A program made the translations under genes and the position numbers. 64,000 nt of DNA from NCBI GenBank assembly GCA_036770645.1, contig DAIPIU010000002.1, positions 33,906-97,905 of the forward strand, given 5' to 3'. The DNA comes from Rubrimonas sp036770645 (GTDB taxonomy: Bacteria; Pseudomonadota; Alphaproteobacteria; Rhodobacterales; Rhodobacteraceae). Numbering within the stretch: the first letter of the stretch is position 1; the number at the start of each line of letters is the position of its first letter. This document shows, one piece after another, positions 55,820 to 63,666 of the stretch. A model generated the notes under the pieces. It searched no databases. It was given only the letters and a program-made list of their open reading frames with translations, and was not told the origin of the DNA.

Positions 55820-56923
55820 TCAGTTCGCCAGCGCCGCCTGTTCGGTCGCCTCGGCCGGGCCGGGGGCGGCCAGTTCCGGCCATTCCCCGATCATCGGCGT
55901 GCCCATCAGCGGCTTGTAGACGCCCTGGTGGCAGGTCGAGCAGTTCGCCTTCGGCGCGTCGCCCGTGGGGCCGAGCCGGTGGGGCGGATAGACCGGGCCG
56001 AGCGGGTTGAGGTAGTCGTTGTTCAGCATCCGGGTCATGCGGATGCCGTACCAGGCGGTGGTGCGCTGGGGCGGGCCCTGCTCCCACACGTTCATCGCCC
56101 GGGTGTTGTGGCAGTAGGCGCAGTTCACGCCCAGCCCGTTCGACATGTGGATCATCAGGCCGAAGCTGTGCTCGGCCGATTTCAGGTCCTGGCCGGTCTC
56201 GTCGCCGCGGCTGGTCGGGCTGATCACGCGGATCTCGGCGTCGCCGACGAGATACTTGTCGAACACGCCGCCCGGCAGCGAGGTGCTGGCAAGCATCGCG
56301 TTCGGCGTGTTCTGGCCGTTCGACCAGCCGATGATGCCGGCGTTCTCCGGCACCTCGTCGAACCACAGGTAGGACGGCACGTTCTGGCCGCGGTGGCAGG
56401 TGTAGCAGTTGACCCCGGTGGCCGCGACATGGCTCTGCCATTCCGAGTTCACCGTCTGGGTCATCTGGATCATCTTCCGCGCCACGACCTTCGCGTAGAT
56501 GTCGTCATGGGCGAAGTTGCCGTCCTCGCCGTGGCAGTAGGCGCAGCCCTGCTCCGGGGCCACCCATTCCGTGATCGCCAGCATCAGGCGGTTGAAGTTG
56601 TCCTCGGTGACATGGCCGAGGACCTGCACGTTCTCGTAGACGTCGCGGGCCAGCACCGAGTCCGCATCGGGCTCGATGTAGGGTTCGGACTCCGGCACCG
56701 CCGCCACCGAGGCGAGCGCCGCCTTGTAGGCCGGAGCGCCCGTGACCTGCACCATGCCGGTGCCGCGGAAGCCCACCTGCTCGAGCTGGGTGCCCCGCAG
56801 GGGCAGGCCCAGGACCCCCCAGATGATGGCCAGCGCGAAGACGCTGCCCACCACCGCGGCGAGCTTGGTCGGGAACCAGGTCCCGATCGGCTCGCCGAAC
56901 ATCTTCCAGAGTTTGTCGATCAT
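55820..56923 (-). CDS. pufC: Reaction-centre tetraheme cytochrome c subunit
   Basis: This encodes 367 residues. Four CXXCH haem sites are present: CAYCH from Cys127, CYTCH from Cys173, CAYCH from Cys268 and CSTCH from Cys328, each with nearby methionine or histidine axial ligands. The N terminus has one hydrophobic helix (about 18-40) and no lipobox cysteine, so it is anchored by an uncleaved helix. It re-reduces the photo-oxidised special pair. Its start overlaps the pufM stop as ATGA. It takes the position held by pufX in Rhodobacter. Confidence 0.97.
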   Translation of the reverse strand: MIDKLWKMFGEPIGTWFPTKLAAVVGSVFALAIIWGVLGLPLRGTQLEQVGFRGTGMVQVTGAPAYKAALASVAAVPESEPYIEPDADSVLARDVYENVQVLGHVTEDNFNRLMLAITEWVAPEQGCAYCHGEDGNFAHDDIYAKVVARKMIQMTQTVNSEWQSHVAATGVNCYTCHRGQNVPSYLWFDEVPENAGIIGWSNGQNTPNAMLASTSLPGGVFDKYLVGDAEIRVISPTSRGDETGQDLKSAEHSFGLMIHMSNGLGVNCAYCHNTRAMNVWEQGPPQRTTAWYGIRMTRMLNNDYLNPLGPVYPPHRLGPTGDAPKANCSTCHQGVYKPLMGTPMIGEWPELAAPGPAEATEQAALAN

Positions 56924-57909
56924 TCCGAAGCTCCCTCGGCGGGGGTCAGCGTGAGCGGGTCCACGGCGATCGGATCGTAGACGAGCGGATACTGCGCCGC
57001 GAAGCCATGCTCGACCGCCCACTGGTACCAGTTGTCCACCACCGTGCCCGTCAGCAGGATCCCGATGCCGCCCGTGATCGGAGTTAGCACCGCGAACCAC
57101 CACGCCCAGCGATGGATCGACTCCATCGAGGCGTTGAAGCCCATGGTCCACCTCCAGAACAGCGCCGCGCGCTCGCTGGCCGTGCCCCGGTCGACGATCT
57201 GCTCGATCTCGCGCTCGCCGCCGAGGCGGCTGACCGCGAGGATCGTGGCCCCGTGCATGGCGAACAGCAGTGCCGAGCCGTAGAGGAACGCGATCGAGAG
57301 GGCATGGAACGGGTTGTAGAACAGGTTGCCGTACTTCAGCGAGAAGGCGGTGGTCCAGTCGAGGTGCGGGAAGATGCCGTAGGGCACGTTCTCGGCCCAG
57401 GTGCCCATGGCGATGGGACGGAACAGGCCCAGCACCAGGATCAGCCAGAAGCCGGCGGCGCAGGCCCAGGCCACGTGATGGCCCATCCCCAGCGCGTCGG
57501 CCCGCTGGAACACCCGGATCAGGAAGGTGACCAGACCCAGCAGAAAGAAGCCCGAGGCGATCAGATACCAGCCGCCCTCGTTCAGCGGCACCATCAGCGA
57601 CAGCCCGTATTTGGCGTTGGGCGGCTCGAGCGCCAGCCAGAACAGCTGGCGGACGAACTCGATGGGGTTCCAGCCCACCGAGGCCAGCATGTTGAGGCCG
57701 ATGATGTTCAGCCACAGCGTGAAGCTGAGGAAGGACACCGCGCCCATCGCGCCCAGGTGGATCGGCCCGATCTGCGCGTTGGCGATCTTGCCGAGCCAGT
57801 AGTTGAAGAAGGGCGTTCCCGCCCGGTCCTCCATGTCGTCCGAGTGCGCGCCGAGTTCGAGCGGGCCGCGGACCTGCACGGAGGTGAAGACGTTCTGATA
57901 GTCGGCCAT
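56920..57909 (-). CDS. pufM: Photosynthetic reaction centre M subunit
   Basis: This encodes 329 residues with five membrane helices. DYQNVFTSVQVRGPLELGA opens the protein; the special-pair and bacteriochlorophyll histidines lie in NPFHALSIAFLYGSALLFAMHG, and the iron ligands and a glutamate in GGEREIEQIVDRG and IHRWAWWFAVL. Together with PufL it holds the bacteriochlorophylls, bacteriopheophytins and quinones and does the primary charge separation. It is followed by pufC with a 4-base overlap. Confidence 0.98.
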   Translation of the reverse strand: MADYQNVFTSVQVRGPLELGAHSDDMEDRAGTPFFNYWLGKIANAQIGPIHLGAMGAVSFLSFTLWLNIIGLNMLASVGWNPIEFVRQLFWLALEPPNAKYGLSLMVPLNEGGWYLIASGFFLLGLVTFLIRVFQRADALGMGHHVAWACAAGFWLILVLGLFRPIAMGTWAENVPYGIFPHLDWTTAFSLKYGNLFYNPFHALSIAFLYGSALLFAMHGATILAVSRLGGEREIEQIVDRGTASERAALFWRWTMGFNASMESIHRWAWWFAVLTPITGGIGILLTGTVVDNWYQWAVEHGFAAQYPLVYDPIAVDPLTLTPAEGASE

Positions 57910-57925
57910 TTCTATGTGCCTCGCC

Positions 57926-58771
57926 TCACCAGTTCACGGGCCAGATCGCGCCGTCGAGCCACCAGTTCCACCACTCGGGCCAGGATTTGGTCCAGAACGG
58001 GCCGCTGATGACGATGCACACCGCGCTCCAGAACCCGGCGTTGAGCGCGAGGAACAGGCCGACGCGGTGGATGCCCAGCGTGCCGACCGAGTAGCCGATG
58101 AAGTCGCGGAAGAAGGTGTCCTCATGCTCGGGACACTTCACCTCCTGCCCCTTCCGCGGGTTCACCGCCGACAGCACGAGGCCGCCGTGCCACGACAGCG
58201 CGATCGCCGTGACGAAGAAGAAGCTGACCGCGATCATGTGCGCGGGATTGTAGTGGAAGTGCAGATACTGGTAGCCGACGTTCGACACCCAGTCGAGATG
58301 GCTGAAGATGCCGTACGGAAAGCCGTGTCCCCAGGCACCCAGCAGCAGCGGCCGGAACACCACCAGCGTCGAATAGGCGAAGATCGCCACGCCGAAGGCG
58401 ATGGGCACGTGCAGCCCGATGCCGAGCTTGCGGCTGATCTCGACCTCGCGCAGCGCCCAGGAGATGAACGCGCCATGCGCGCAGATGGTGATGAGCTGCC
58501 ACAGGCCCCCGTCGCGCAGCGGCGCGAAGGCGAGGCCGTAGGAAATGTCCGGGGGCGCGATGTTGATCAGCCACGGGTTCCAGGTCTGGACCCCGTCATG
58601 CCCGATCGCGGCCCCCCAGAAGATGAGCAGCGTGCCGACGGCCGCGAAGAAGGCAGACGTGACGCCGAAGAAGCCGACGTAGAAGGGCCCGATCCAGAAG
58701 TCAAACAGATCTCCGCCGATCAGCGTCCCGCCACGGACGCGGTATTTTCTCTCAAAGCTGAGCAAGGCCAT
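57926..58771 (-). CDS. pufL: Photosynthetic reaction centre L subunit
   Basis: This encodes 281 residues. ALLSFERKYRVRGGTLIGGD is the typical start; helices follow with the histidines in HYNPAHMIAVSFFFVTAIAL and EDTFFRDFIGYSVGTLGIHR. The start ATG has GGAGG ten bases upstream. pufL precedes pufM by 16 bases. The stem-loop between pufA and pufL is expected to make this part of the message less abundant than pufBA. Confidence 0.98.
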   Translation of the reverse strand: MALLSFERKYRVRGGTLIGGDLFDFWIGPFYVGFFGVTSAFFAAVGTLLIFWGAAIGHDGVQTWNPWLINIAPPDISYGLAFAPLRDGGLWQLITICAHGAFISWALREVEISRKLGIGLHVPIAFGVAIFAYSTLVVFRPLLLGAWGHGFPYGIFSHLDWVSNVGYQYLHFHYNPAHMIAVSFFFVTAIALSWHGGLVLSAVNPRKGQEVKCPEHEDTFFRDFIGYSVGTLGIHRVGLFLALNAGFWSAVCIVISGPFWTKSWPEWWNWWLDGAIWPVNW

Positions 58772-58821
58772 GGTTCATTGTCCTCCGATCGGTCGCCCGG
58801 GTCCCGCCTTTTTTGTCCTCA

Positions 58822-58849
58822 GCGGGCGGGGCCCCTCGGTCCCGCCCGC
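58822..58849 (-). promoter_or_regulatory. pufA-pufL intercistronic stem-loop
   Basis: GCGGGCGGG at 58822-58830 pairs perfectly with CCCGCCCGC at 58841-58849 around a 10-base loop, 19 bases beyond the pufA stop. On the minus strand it is followed by an A-rich, not T-rich, stretch, so it is not an intrinsic terminator. In Rhodobacter, hairpins at this place stop 3' exonucleases and leave a stable pufBA segment, giving LH1 in excess over the reaction centre. Confidence 0.8.
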
Positions 58850-58868
58850 CAGGTCGTTCAGGCCGGCC

Positions 58869-59078
58869 TCAGCCGATCAGCGTCTGCGCGACGAGCGACA
58901 GGGTCGCGGGGTCCACCGAGGCGATCGGGTTGCCCTCGAACCAGTTGAACCGCTCGGTGCTCAGCAGCACGAAGTGGATCATGACCGCAAGGCCGAACAG
59001 GAAGATGCCCTGGATCACGAAAACCCGGCGCGGGTCGAAGACGAGCCAGATTTTGTAGAACTTGTCGAAAGCGTCCAT
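58869..59078 (-). CDS. pufA: LH1 antenna alpha subunit
   Basis: This encodes 69 residues. FYKIWLVFDPRRVFVIQGIF precedes the single membrane helix, with the bacteriochlorophyll-binding histidine in VMIHFVLLSTERFNW. The C-terminal extension after the NW motif is about 20 residues. GGAGAAACCC precedes the ATG. It is paired with pufB, 10 bases upstream. Confidence 0.97.
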   Translation of the reverse strand: MDAFDKFYKIWLVFDPRRVFVIQGIFLFGLAVMIHFVLLSTERFNWFEGNPIASVDPATLSLVAQTLIG

Positions 59079-59088
59079 GGGTTTCTCC

Positions 59089-59295
59089 TTACCCGATCAT
59101 GGTGGACAGGGACTGCAGCACCTCGGCGGCCTTGAAGCCTTCCGCCGGGGCGATCCAGGGACGCCACAGCCAGACGAGGAAGTGCGCGACCACGGCGACC
59201 CCGGTGAAGAGCGTGAAGCCCTTCATGTAGATCTCGTGGAGCTCCTTGGCCTCGCCGTCGGTCAGACCCGACAGGGAGGTTTTTTCTTCAGCCAT
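59089..59295 (-). CDS. pufB: LH1 antenna beta subunit
   Basis: This encodes 68 residues from the ATG at 59295, which has GGAGG eight bases upstream; an ATG two codons earlier (59301) is too close to it. SLSGLTDGEAKELHEIYMKG is the polar head, and the helix contains VVAHFLVWLWRPW with the bacteriochlorophyll-ligand histidine. Beta is made first in the puf message. Alpha and beta form the ring around the reaction centre. Confidence 0.97.
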   Translation of the reverse strand: MAEEKTSLSGLTDGEAKELHEIYMKGFTLFTGVAVVAHFLVWLWRPWIAPAEGFKAAEVLQSLSTMIG

Positions 59296-59358
59296 TTGCA
59301 TAGCCTCCGATTTGATGGCCGCAGGGGCCGTTCCCGCGCAACGCCCGCGCGGCAGGGC

Positions 59359-59376
59359 TCCACGGCAGACCGTGGA
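59359..59376 (-). promoter_or_regulatory. pufQ-pufB intercistronic stem-loop
   Basis: TCCACGG at 59359-59365 pairs with CCGTGGA at 59370-59376 around CAGA, in the ~125-base gap between pufQ and pufB. A C/G-run at about 59393-59403 in the same gap could form another structure. The 5' end of the stable pufBA segment lies in this gap in Rhodobacter, so a role in processing is plausible but not shown here. Confidence 0.5.
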
Positions 59377-59427
59377 CGCATCGTCCGTTCCCCCGGGGGG
59401 GGGAGCGGGCGAAGTCAGGAGCGCCGT

Positions 59428-59661
59428 TCAGCGCATGAAGGCGAACGGCGCGATGTCGTTGGCGGCCTGCCAGGCCTCGGCGTGGGGCCAGCGCGCGGTC
59501 GAGCGCAGCGGGCGCCACGCGCGCGGCAGCAGGCGGCCCAGAAGGGCGAGCGGCAGGAACACCGCGAACAGGGCCCACAGCAGCAGCGTGAACTCGATCC
59601 GGTCGCGGTTGCGCAGGTCGCTCAGGTCGGGGCGGGCGATGTCGGCCATGGTGCTCTCCAT
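59428..59661 (-). CDS. pufQ: PufQ-like protein
   Basis: This encodes 77 residues from the ATG at 59661, which has GGAGGG eight bases upstream; an in-frame ATG at 59649 is less well placed. After ARPDLSDLRNRDRIEFTLLL there is a single hydrophobic helix, then AEAWQAANDIAPFAF, matching the WREAGEITP-type end of Rhodobacter PufQ as I remember it. The position (17 bases after bchZ, before pufB) and size fit. PufQ promotes bacteriochlorophyll synthesis or delivery; its biochemistry is uncertain. Confidence 0.85.
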   Translation of the reverse strand: MESTMADIARPDLSDLRNRDRIEFTLLLWALFAVFLPLALLGRLLPRAWRPLRSTARWPHAEAWQAANDIAPFAFMR

Positions 59662-59678
59662 TGGGTGACCCTCCGCGC

Positions 59679-61118
59679 TCAGGCGGGGGCTTTCTCCAGA
59701 GCGGCGAGCGTCGCCGCGGTGACGGTGGTCTCTCCGCCCGCGCGCGCCTTCGCCTCGGCCGCGTCGCGCAGACGCTTGGCGGCCGAGATTCGGGTGAGCA
59801 CGGGGTGGGTCTCGACGATCCGGTCGAGCGCCGCCTTGGCCGCCTCGTCCCAGGGCAGCTCGCGGTGGGCGCGGGCCGGCGTCGGGTCGATGCGGTCGAG
59901 TTCGGTCCCGAGCGGCAGGATGTGGAACAGCGCGTCGAACAGCGCGTTGCACACCTCCTGGATCAGGTAGGTCGCCCCGGCGTAGCCCATGAAGGGCGTG
60001 CCGGTGTGCCGCCGGATGATGGCGCCGGGGAAGCTGGCGGGGATGTAGACCCCCCGCGCGCCGGCCTCGGCCATGTACATCCGTTCGTTGAAGCTGCCGA
60101 ACAGCACCAGCGGCGGCGTCGCCTTGATCGCGGCGCGCACGGCGGCGTTGTCGGGCTTGACGCCCGCGCTGCGGTGGAAGGCGAAGGCGCAGGGCAGGCC
60201 CATGTCGTCTTCGAGGAAGTGCTTCAGCCCGCGGGCGTAGGTCTCGGTCGCCACGACGCCGAAGCTGGCGGTGCCGAAGAAGTCCTGCGTCACCGAGCGC
60301 CACAGATCCCACAGCGGCTTGATGGTGGTGTGCTTCTCGCGCTCGATGAACGGCTCGGGGTCCAGCCCGGTCAGCTCGCCCAGCGTCCGCAGGAAGCGCG
60401 TCGTGCTGTCCAGCCCGATGGGGGCCTGCAGGTACGGGCGTTCGAGCGTCTCGCAGAGCTGGCGGCCGAACTCGCGGTACATGCAGACGTTGACCTCGGC
60501 GAGCGCGAGGCGCGGCACGTCCGCGAGGTGGCTGCCGAGTGGGAACACCATGTTCACCTCGCAGCCGATGCCCTCGACCAGGCGGCGGATCTCGGCGAGG
60601 TCCGACGGCATGTTGAAGGCGCCGTAGATCGGGCCGATGATGTTGACCTTCGGCTTCTCGCCCTCCTTGCGGGGCTTGAGCGCCGGGATCTTCTTCGCGC
60701 CGAACTCGGTCCACAGCCAGGTCAGCGCGCGGTTGGCGCTCTCCCACTGGTCCTCGTCGATGGTGCGGGGCAGGAAGCGCTTGATGTTGGTGCCCTCGGG
60801 CGTGACGCCGCCGCCGATCATCTCGGCGATCGAGCCGGTCACGACCACCGCCGGAAGATCGGGGTCGAGCGTCTTCCAGGCGCGCTTCATCGCGCCCTCG
60901 GTGCCGTGCTGGCCCAGCTCCTCCTCGCCGAGGCCGGTCACCACGATCGGCAGCTCGTGCGGCGGCAGCGCGTCGGTGTAGTGCAGCACCGAGGTCACCG
61001 GCAGGTTCTCGCAGCCCACCGGGCCGTCGATGATGACCTGAAGGCCCTTGATGGCGGTGAAGGCGTAGACGCTGCCCCAGTAACCGCCGGCCCTGTCGTG
61101 ATCGAGGACGAGGCTCAT
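59679..61118 (-). CDS. bchZ: Chlorophyllide a reductase subunit Z
   Basis: This encodes 479 residues. VLDHDRAGGYWGSVYAFTAI, then VIIDGPVGCENLPVTSVLHY, VTGLGEEELGQHGTEGAMKR and NIIGPIYGAFNMPSDLAEI are as in BchZ. With BchY it forms the catalytic NifDK-like complex that reduces ring B of chlorin to bacteriochlorin, with electrons from BchX. Start overlaps the bchY stop as ATGA. Confidence 0.97.
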   Translation of the reverse strand: MSLVLDHDRAGGYWGSVYAFTAIKGLQVIIDGPVGCENLPVTSVLHYTDALPPHELPIVVTGLGEEELGQHGTEGAMKRAWKTLDPDLPAVVVTGSIAEMIGGGVTPEGTNIKRFLPRTIDEDQWESANRALTWLWTEFGAKKIPALKPRKEGEKPKVNIIGPIYGAFNMPSDLAEIRRLVEGIGCEVNMVFPLGSHLADVPRLALAEVNVCMYREFGRQLCETLERPYLQAPIGLDSTTRFLRTLGELTGLDPEPFIEREKHTTIKPLWDLWRSVTQDFFGTASFGVVATETYARGLKHFLEDDMGLPCAFAFHRSAGVKPDNAAVRAAIKATPPLVLFGSFNERMYMAEAGARGVYIPASFPGAIIRRHTGTPFMGYAGATYLIQEVCNALFDALFHILPLGTELDRIDPTPARAHRELPWDEAAKAALDRIVETHPVLTRISAAKRLRDAAEAKARAGGETTVTAATLAALEKAPA

Positions 61119-62632
61119 GATCCGATGGCCTCCGCATCCTTGGCGACCTTCGCCATCTTCTTCGCGTAGCGCGCCTTGAACTCGGGGCGGTCGACGGGGG
61201 TGTCCTCCCAGACGCCGGTCGCATGGCCGGTCCCGACGCCCGCGAAGAAGTCCTTCATGCGGTCGAAGCGGGCGCGGTTGCCGAGCGCGGCGTTGACCAC
61301 GGTGGCGAGCGAGCCCGCGCCTGCGACGCCCATCAGCGGGCGCGCCGAGATCAGGTTGGTGAAGTAGAGCGACGGGATCGCCCGCTCCTTGGCGTGCTGG
61401 ACCACGGGCGTGGTGCCGATGGCGAGATCCGGCCCGTATTCCTCGACCGCGGCGATGTCCTGCTCCAGCGAGGCGCGGAACTGCACGCGCACGCCGCGCG
61501 CCTCGAGCCATTCGCGGTCGGGGTCCGACCAGCGGGTGCGCGGGCAGGCGCTGCCGACGTAGGGAACTTCGGCGCCGCTCTCGATCAGCAGGCGCGCCAC
61601 CAGCAGCTCCGAGCCCTCGTAGCCCGAGACCGTGACGCGGCCCTCGACGGGCTTGGCGGCCAGCGCCCCGGCGATGGCGGGCAGGAAGCGGTTCTGGGCG
61701 GCGGCGACCTTGTCCGGCGCGATCCCGCAGGCGTCCCCGATGGCGGCCAGCCAGGCCGCCGTGCCGTCGCGCCCGACCGGGGCCGAGCCGACGACGGCGC
61801 GGCCGGCGGCATCGAACTCGCGGACCGACGCGGTGTAGAACGGGTGGATGGCGGCGACCGCGGCGCAGTCGAGCGCGGCGTAAAGCTCGCGCCATTCGCG
61901 CGTCGGCACCACGGGGCCGGCGGCGAGGCCGAGCGGCTCCAGCATCATGCCGACGCCGACGGGATCGGCCGGGAACATCTCGCCCAGCAGCGTCACGGTC
62001 GGGCGGTCGGCGCGGGTGCGGGGCGCGGCGACCGGGCCGGCCTCGGCCTCGGACCGCGCGAATTTCAGCATGGCGCCGGCCAGCACGTCCTTGGCCTCGG
62101 CGTGGGTCGGCACGCCGAAGCCGGGCACGTCGATGCCGACCACGCGCACGCCGTTGATCTCCTTGGGCAGCAGCTGCAGCGGCACGCCCGAGGCGGTGGG
62201 CACGCAGAGGCTGGTGACCACGATGGCGTCGTAGAGGTCGGGGTCGGCCAACTGGTGGACGGCCTCGCGCAGGTCCTCGAACAGCTTGCCGGTGACCAGA
62301 GTCTCGGAGTTGAACGGGACGTAGCCGACCGTCCGCTTGGCCCCGTAGAAATGCGAGGTGAAGGTCAGCCCATAGACGCAGCAGGCCGATCCGCACAGGA
62401 CCGACGCCGTGCGCCGCATGCGCAGGCCGACGCGCAAGCTGCCGAAGGCCGGGCACATCGACTGGGGCTTGTCGTGCGGCCCCTGCGGATAATCGGCGGC
62501 GTAGCGCGCCAGCACCTCGGACTTGCCCGCGGCCTCGGCCGCGGCGCGCAGGGCGCCCGCGCCGGCGTGGCAGCCGTGGCCCTCGCCCGTCGGGGCGGCG
62601 CTCGGCGCGTCGGGGATGCGGAAATCGTCCAT
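61115..62632 (-). CDS. bchY: Chlorophyllide a reductase subunit Y
   Basis: This encodes 505 residues from the ATG at 62632. Cluster-ligand cysteines appear in QSMCPAFGSLRVG and SVLCGSACCVYGLTF. The NifD-like signature GTTPVVQHAKERAIPSLYFT is conserved. It is the partner of BchZ in chlorophyllide reduction. It begins 2 bases after the bchX stop and overlaps bchZ. Confidence 0.97.
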   Translation of the reverse strand: MDDFRIPDAPSAAPTGEGHGCHAGAGALRAAAEAAGKSEVLARYAADYPQGPHDKPQSMCPAFGSLRVGLRMRRTASVLCGSACCVYGLTFTSHFYGAKRTVGYVPFNSETLVTGKLFEDLREAVHQLADPDLYDAIVVTSLCVPTASGVPLQLLPKEINGVRVVGIDVPGFGVPTHAEAKDVLAGAMLKFARSEAEAGPVAAPRTRADRPTVTLLGEMFPADPVGVGMMLEPLGLAAGPVVPTREWRELYAALDCAAVAAIHPFYTASVREFDAAGRAVVGSAPVGRDGTAAWLAAIGDACGIAPDKVAAAQNRFLPAIAGALAAKPVEGRVTVSGYEGSELLVARLLIESGAEVPYVGSACPRTRWSDPDREWLEARGVRVQFRASLEQDIAAVEEYGPDLAIGTTPVVQHAKERAIPSLYFTNLISARPLMGVAGAGSLATVVNAALGNRARFDRMKDFFAGVGTGHATGVWEDTPVDRPEFKARYAKKMAKVAKDAEAIGS

Positions 62633-62634
62633 GG

Positions 62635-63666
62635 TCACACCGCGTCGTAGATCACTTCGAGCGACGGCTTCGGCGCGTAGGACGCGCCGCGCATGTCGGC
62701 CTGCGTGGCGGGGACCAGCGCGACGCCCGCGCCGGTGTCCTTGCCGTCGAACAGGCCAAGGAGCCCGTCCTGGGTCAGCGGCTTCGGGCGCACCGGGGGG
62801 GCGCCGGCCACCTGCTCGGCGAGGCCCGCGAACAGCGGACCCCAGCGGCCGTCGGGCTTTCCGACGATCTCGTAGTTCGCGGATTTCTTGCGCAGGTCGT
62901 CGTCGGCCGGGATCGCGGCGAGGATCGGGATGCCGACAGAGTTCGCGAAGGCCGCGGCCTCGCCCGTGCCGTCGTCCTTGTTGATGACGAGGCCCGCGAC
63001 GCCGACGTTGCCGCCGAGCTTGCGGAAATACTCCACCGCCGAGCAGACGTTGTTGGCGACATAGAGCGATTGCAGGTCGTTCGAGCCGACCACGATCACC
63101 TTCTGCGCCATGTCGCGGGCGATGGGCAGGCCGAAGCCGCCGCAGACCACGTCGCCGAGGAAGTCGAGCAGCACGAAGTCGAAGTCCCAGTCGTGGAAGC
63201 CCAGCTTCTCCAGCGTCTCGAAGCCGTGGATGATGCCGCGCCCGCCGCAGCCGCGGCCAACTTCCGGCCCGCCCAGCTCCATGGCGAACACGCCGTCGCG
63301 CTTGAAGCACACGTCCTCGACGCGCAGCTCCTCGCCGGCCAGCTTCTTCTTGGTCGACGTCTCGATGATGGTCGGGCAGGCCTTGCCGCCGAACAGCAGC
63401 GAGGTGGTGTCGGATTTCGGGTCGCAGCCGATCAGCAGCACGCGCTTGCCCTGGGCCGCCATCATGCAGCTGAGGTTGGCCAGCGTGAAGGACTTGCCGA
63501 TGCCGCCCTTGCCGTAGATCGCGATGATCTGGGTCTTCTTGGTCGGCTCCGACGCGACGGGCGCATCGGGCTCCTGCGCGGCTTCGCTGCGCAGCGCGTC
63601 GACCATGTCTGCGAGGGAGGGCCCGTCCTTCAGGGAAGGGATCGGCGCGCCGTCGGCGGGGGTCAT
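62635..63666 (-). CDS. bchX: Chlorophyllide a reductase iron protein
   Basis: This encodes 343 residues from the ATG at 63666. The P-loop is YGKGGIGKSF at residues 51-60, with the NifH-like cluster cysteines in GPEVGRGCGGRG and DVVCGGFGLPIARD. The N-terminal ~45 residues ahead of the P-loop are a typical BchX extension. This dimeric, ATP-hydrolysing 4Fe-4S protein donates electrons to BchYZ. Its start overlaps the bchC stop by one base (TGATG). Confidence 0.97.
   Translation of the reverse strand: MTPADGAPIPSLKDGPSLADMVDALRSEAAQEPDAPVASEPTKKTQIIAIYGKGGIGKSFTLANLSCMMAAQGKRVLLIGCDPKSDTTSLLFGGKACPTIIETSTKKKLAGEELRVEDVCFKRDGVFAMELGGPEVGRGCGGRGIIHGFETLEKLGFHDWDFDFVLLDFLGDVVCGGFGLPIARDMAQKVIVVGSNDLQSLYVANNVCSAVEYFRKLGGNVGVAGLVINKDDGTGEAAAFANSVGIPILAAIPADDDLRKKSANYEIVGKPDGRWGPLFAGLAEQVAGAPPVRPKPLTQDGLLGLFDGKDTGAGVALVPATQADMRGASYAPKPSLEVIYDAV

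Noticed and set aside
58822..58849. Intrinsic terminator after pufA
   Set aside because: No U-run follows on the transcribed strand and pufL follows directly, so a stability element fits better.
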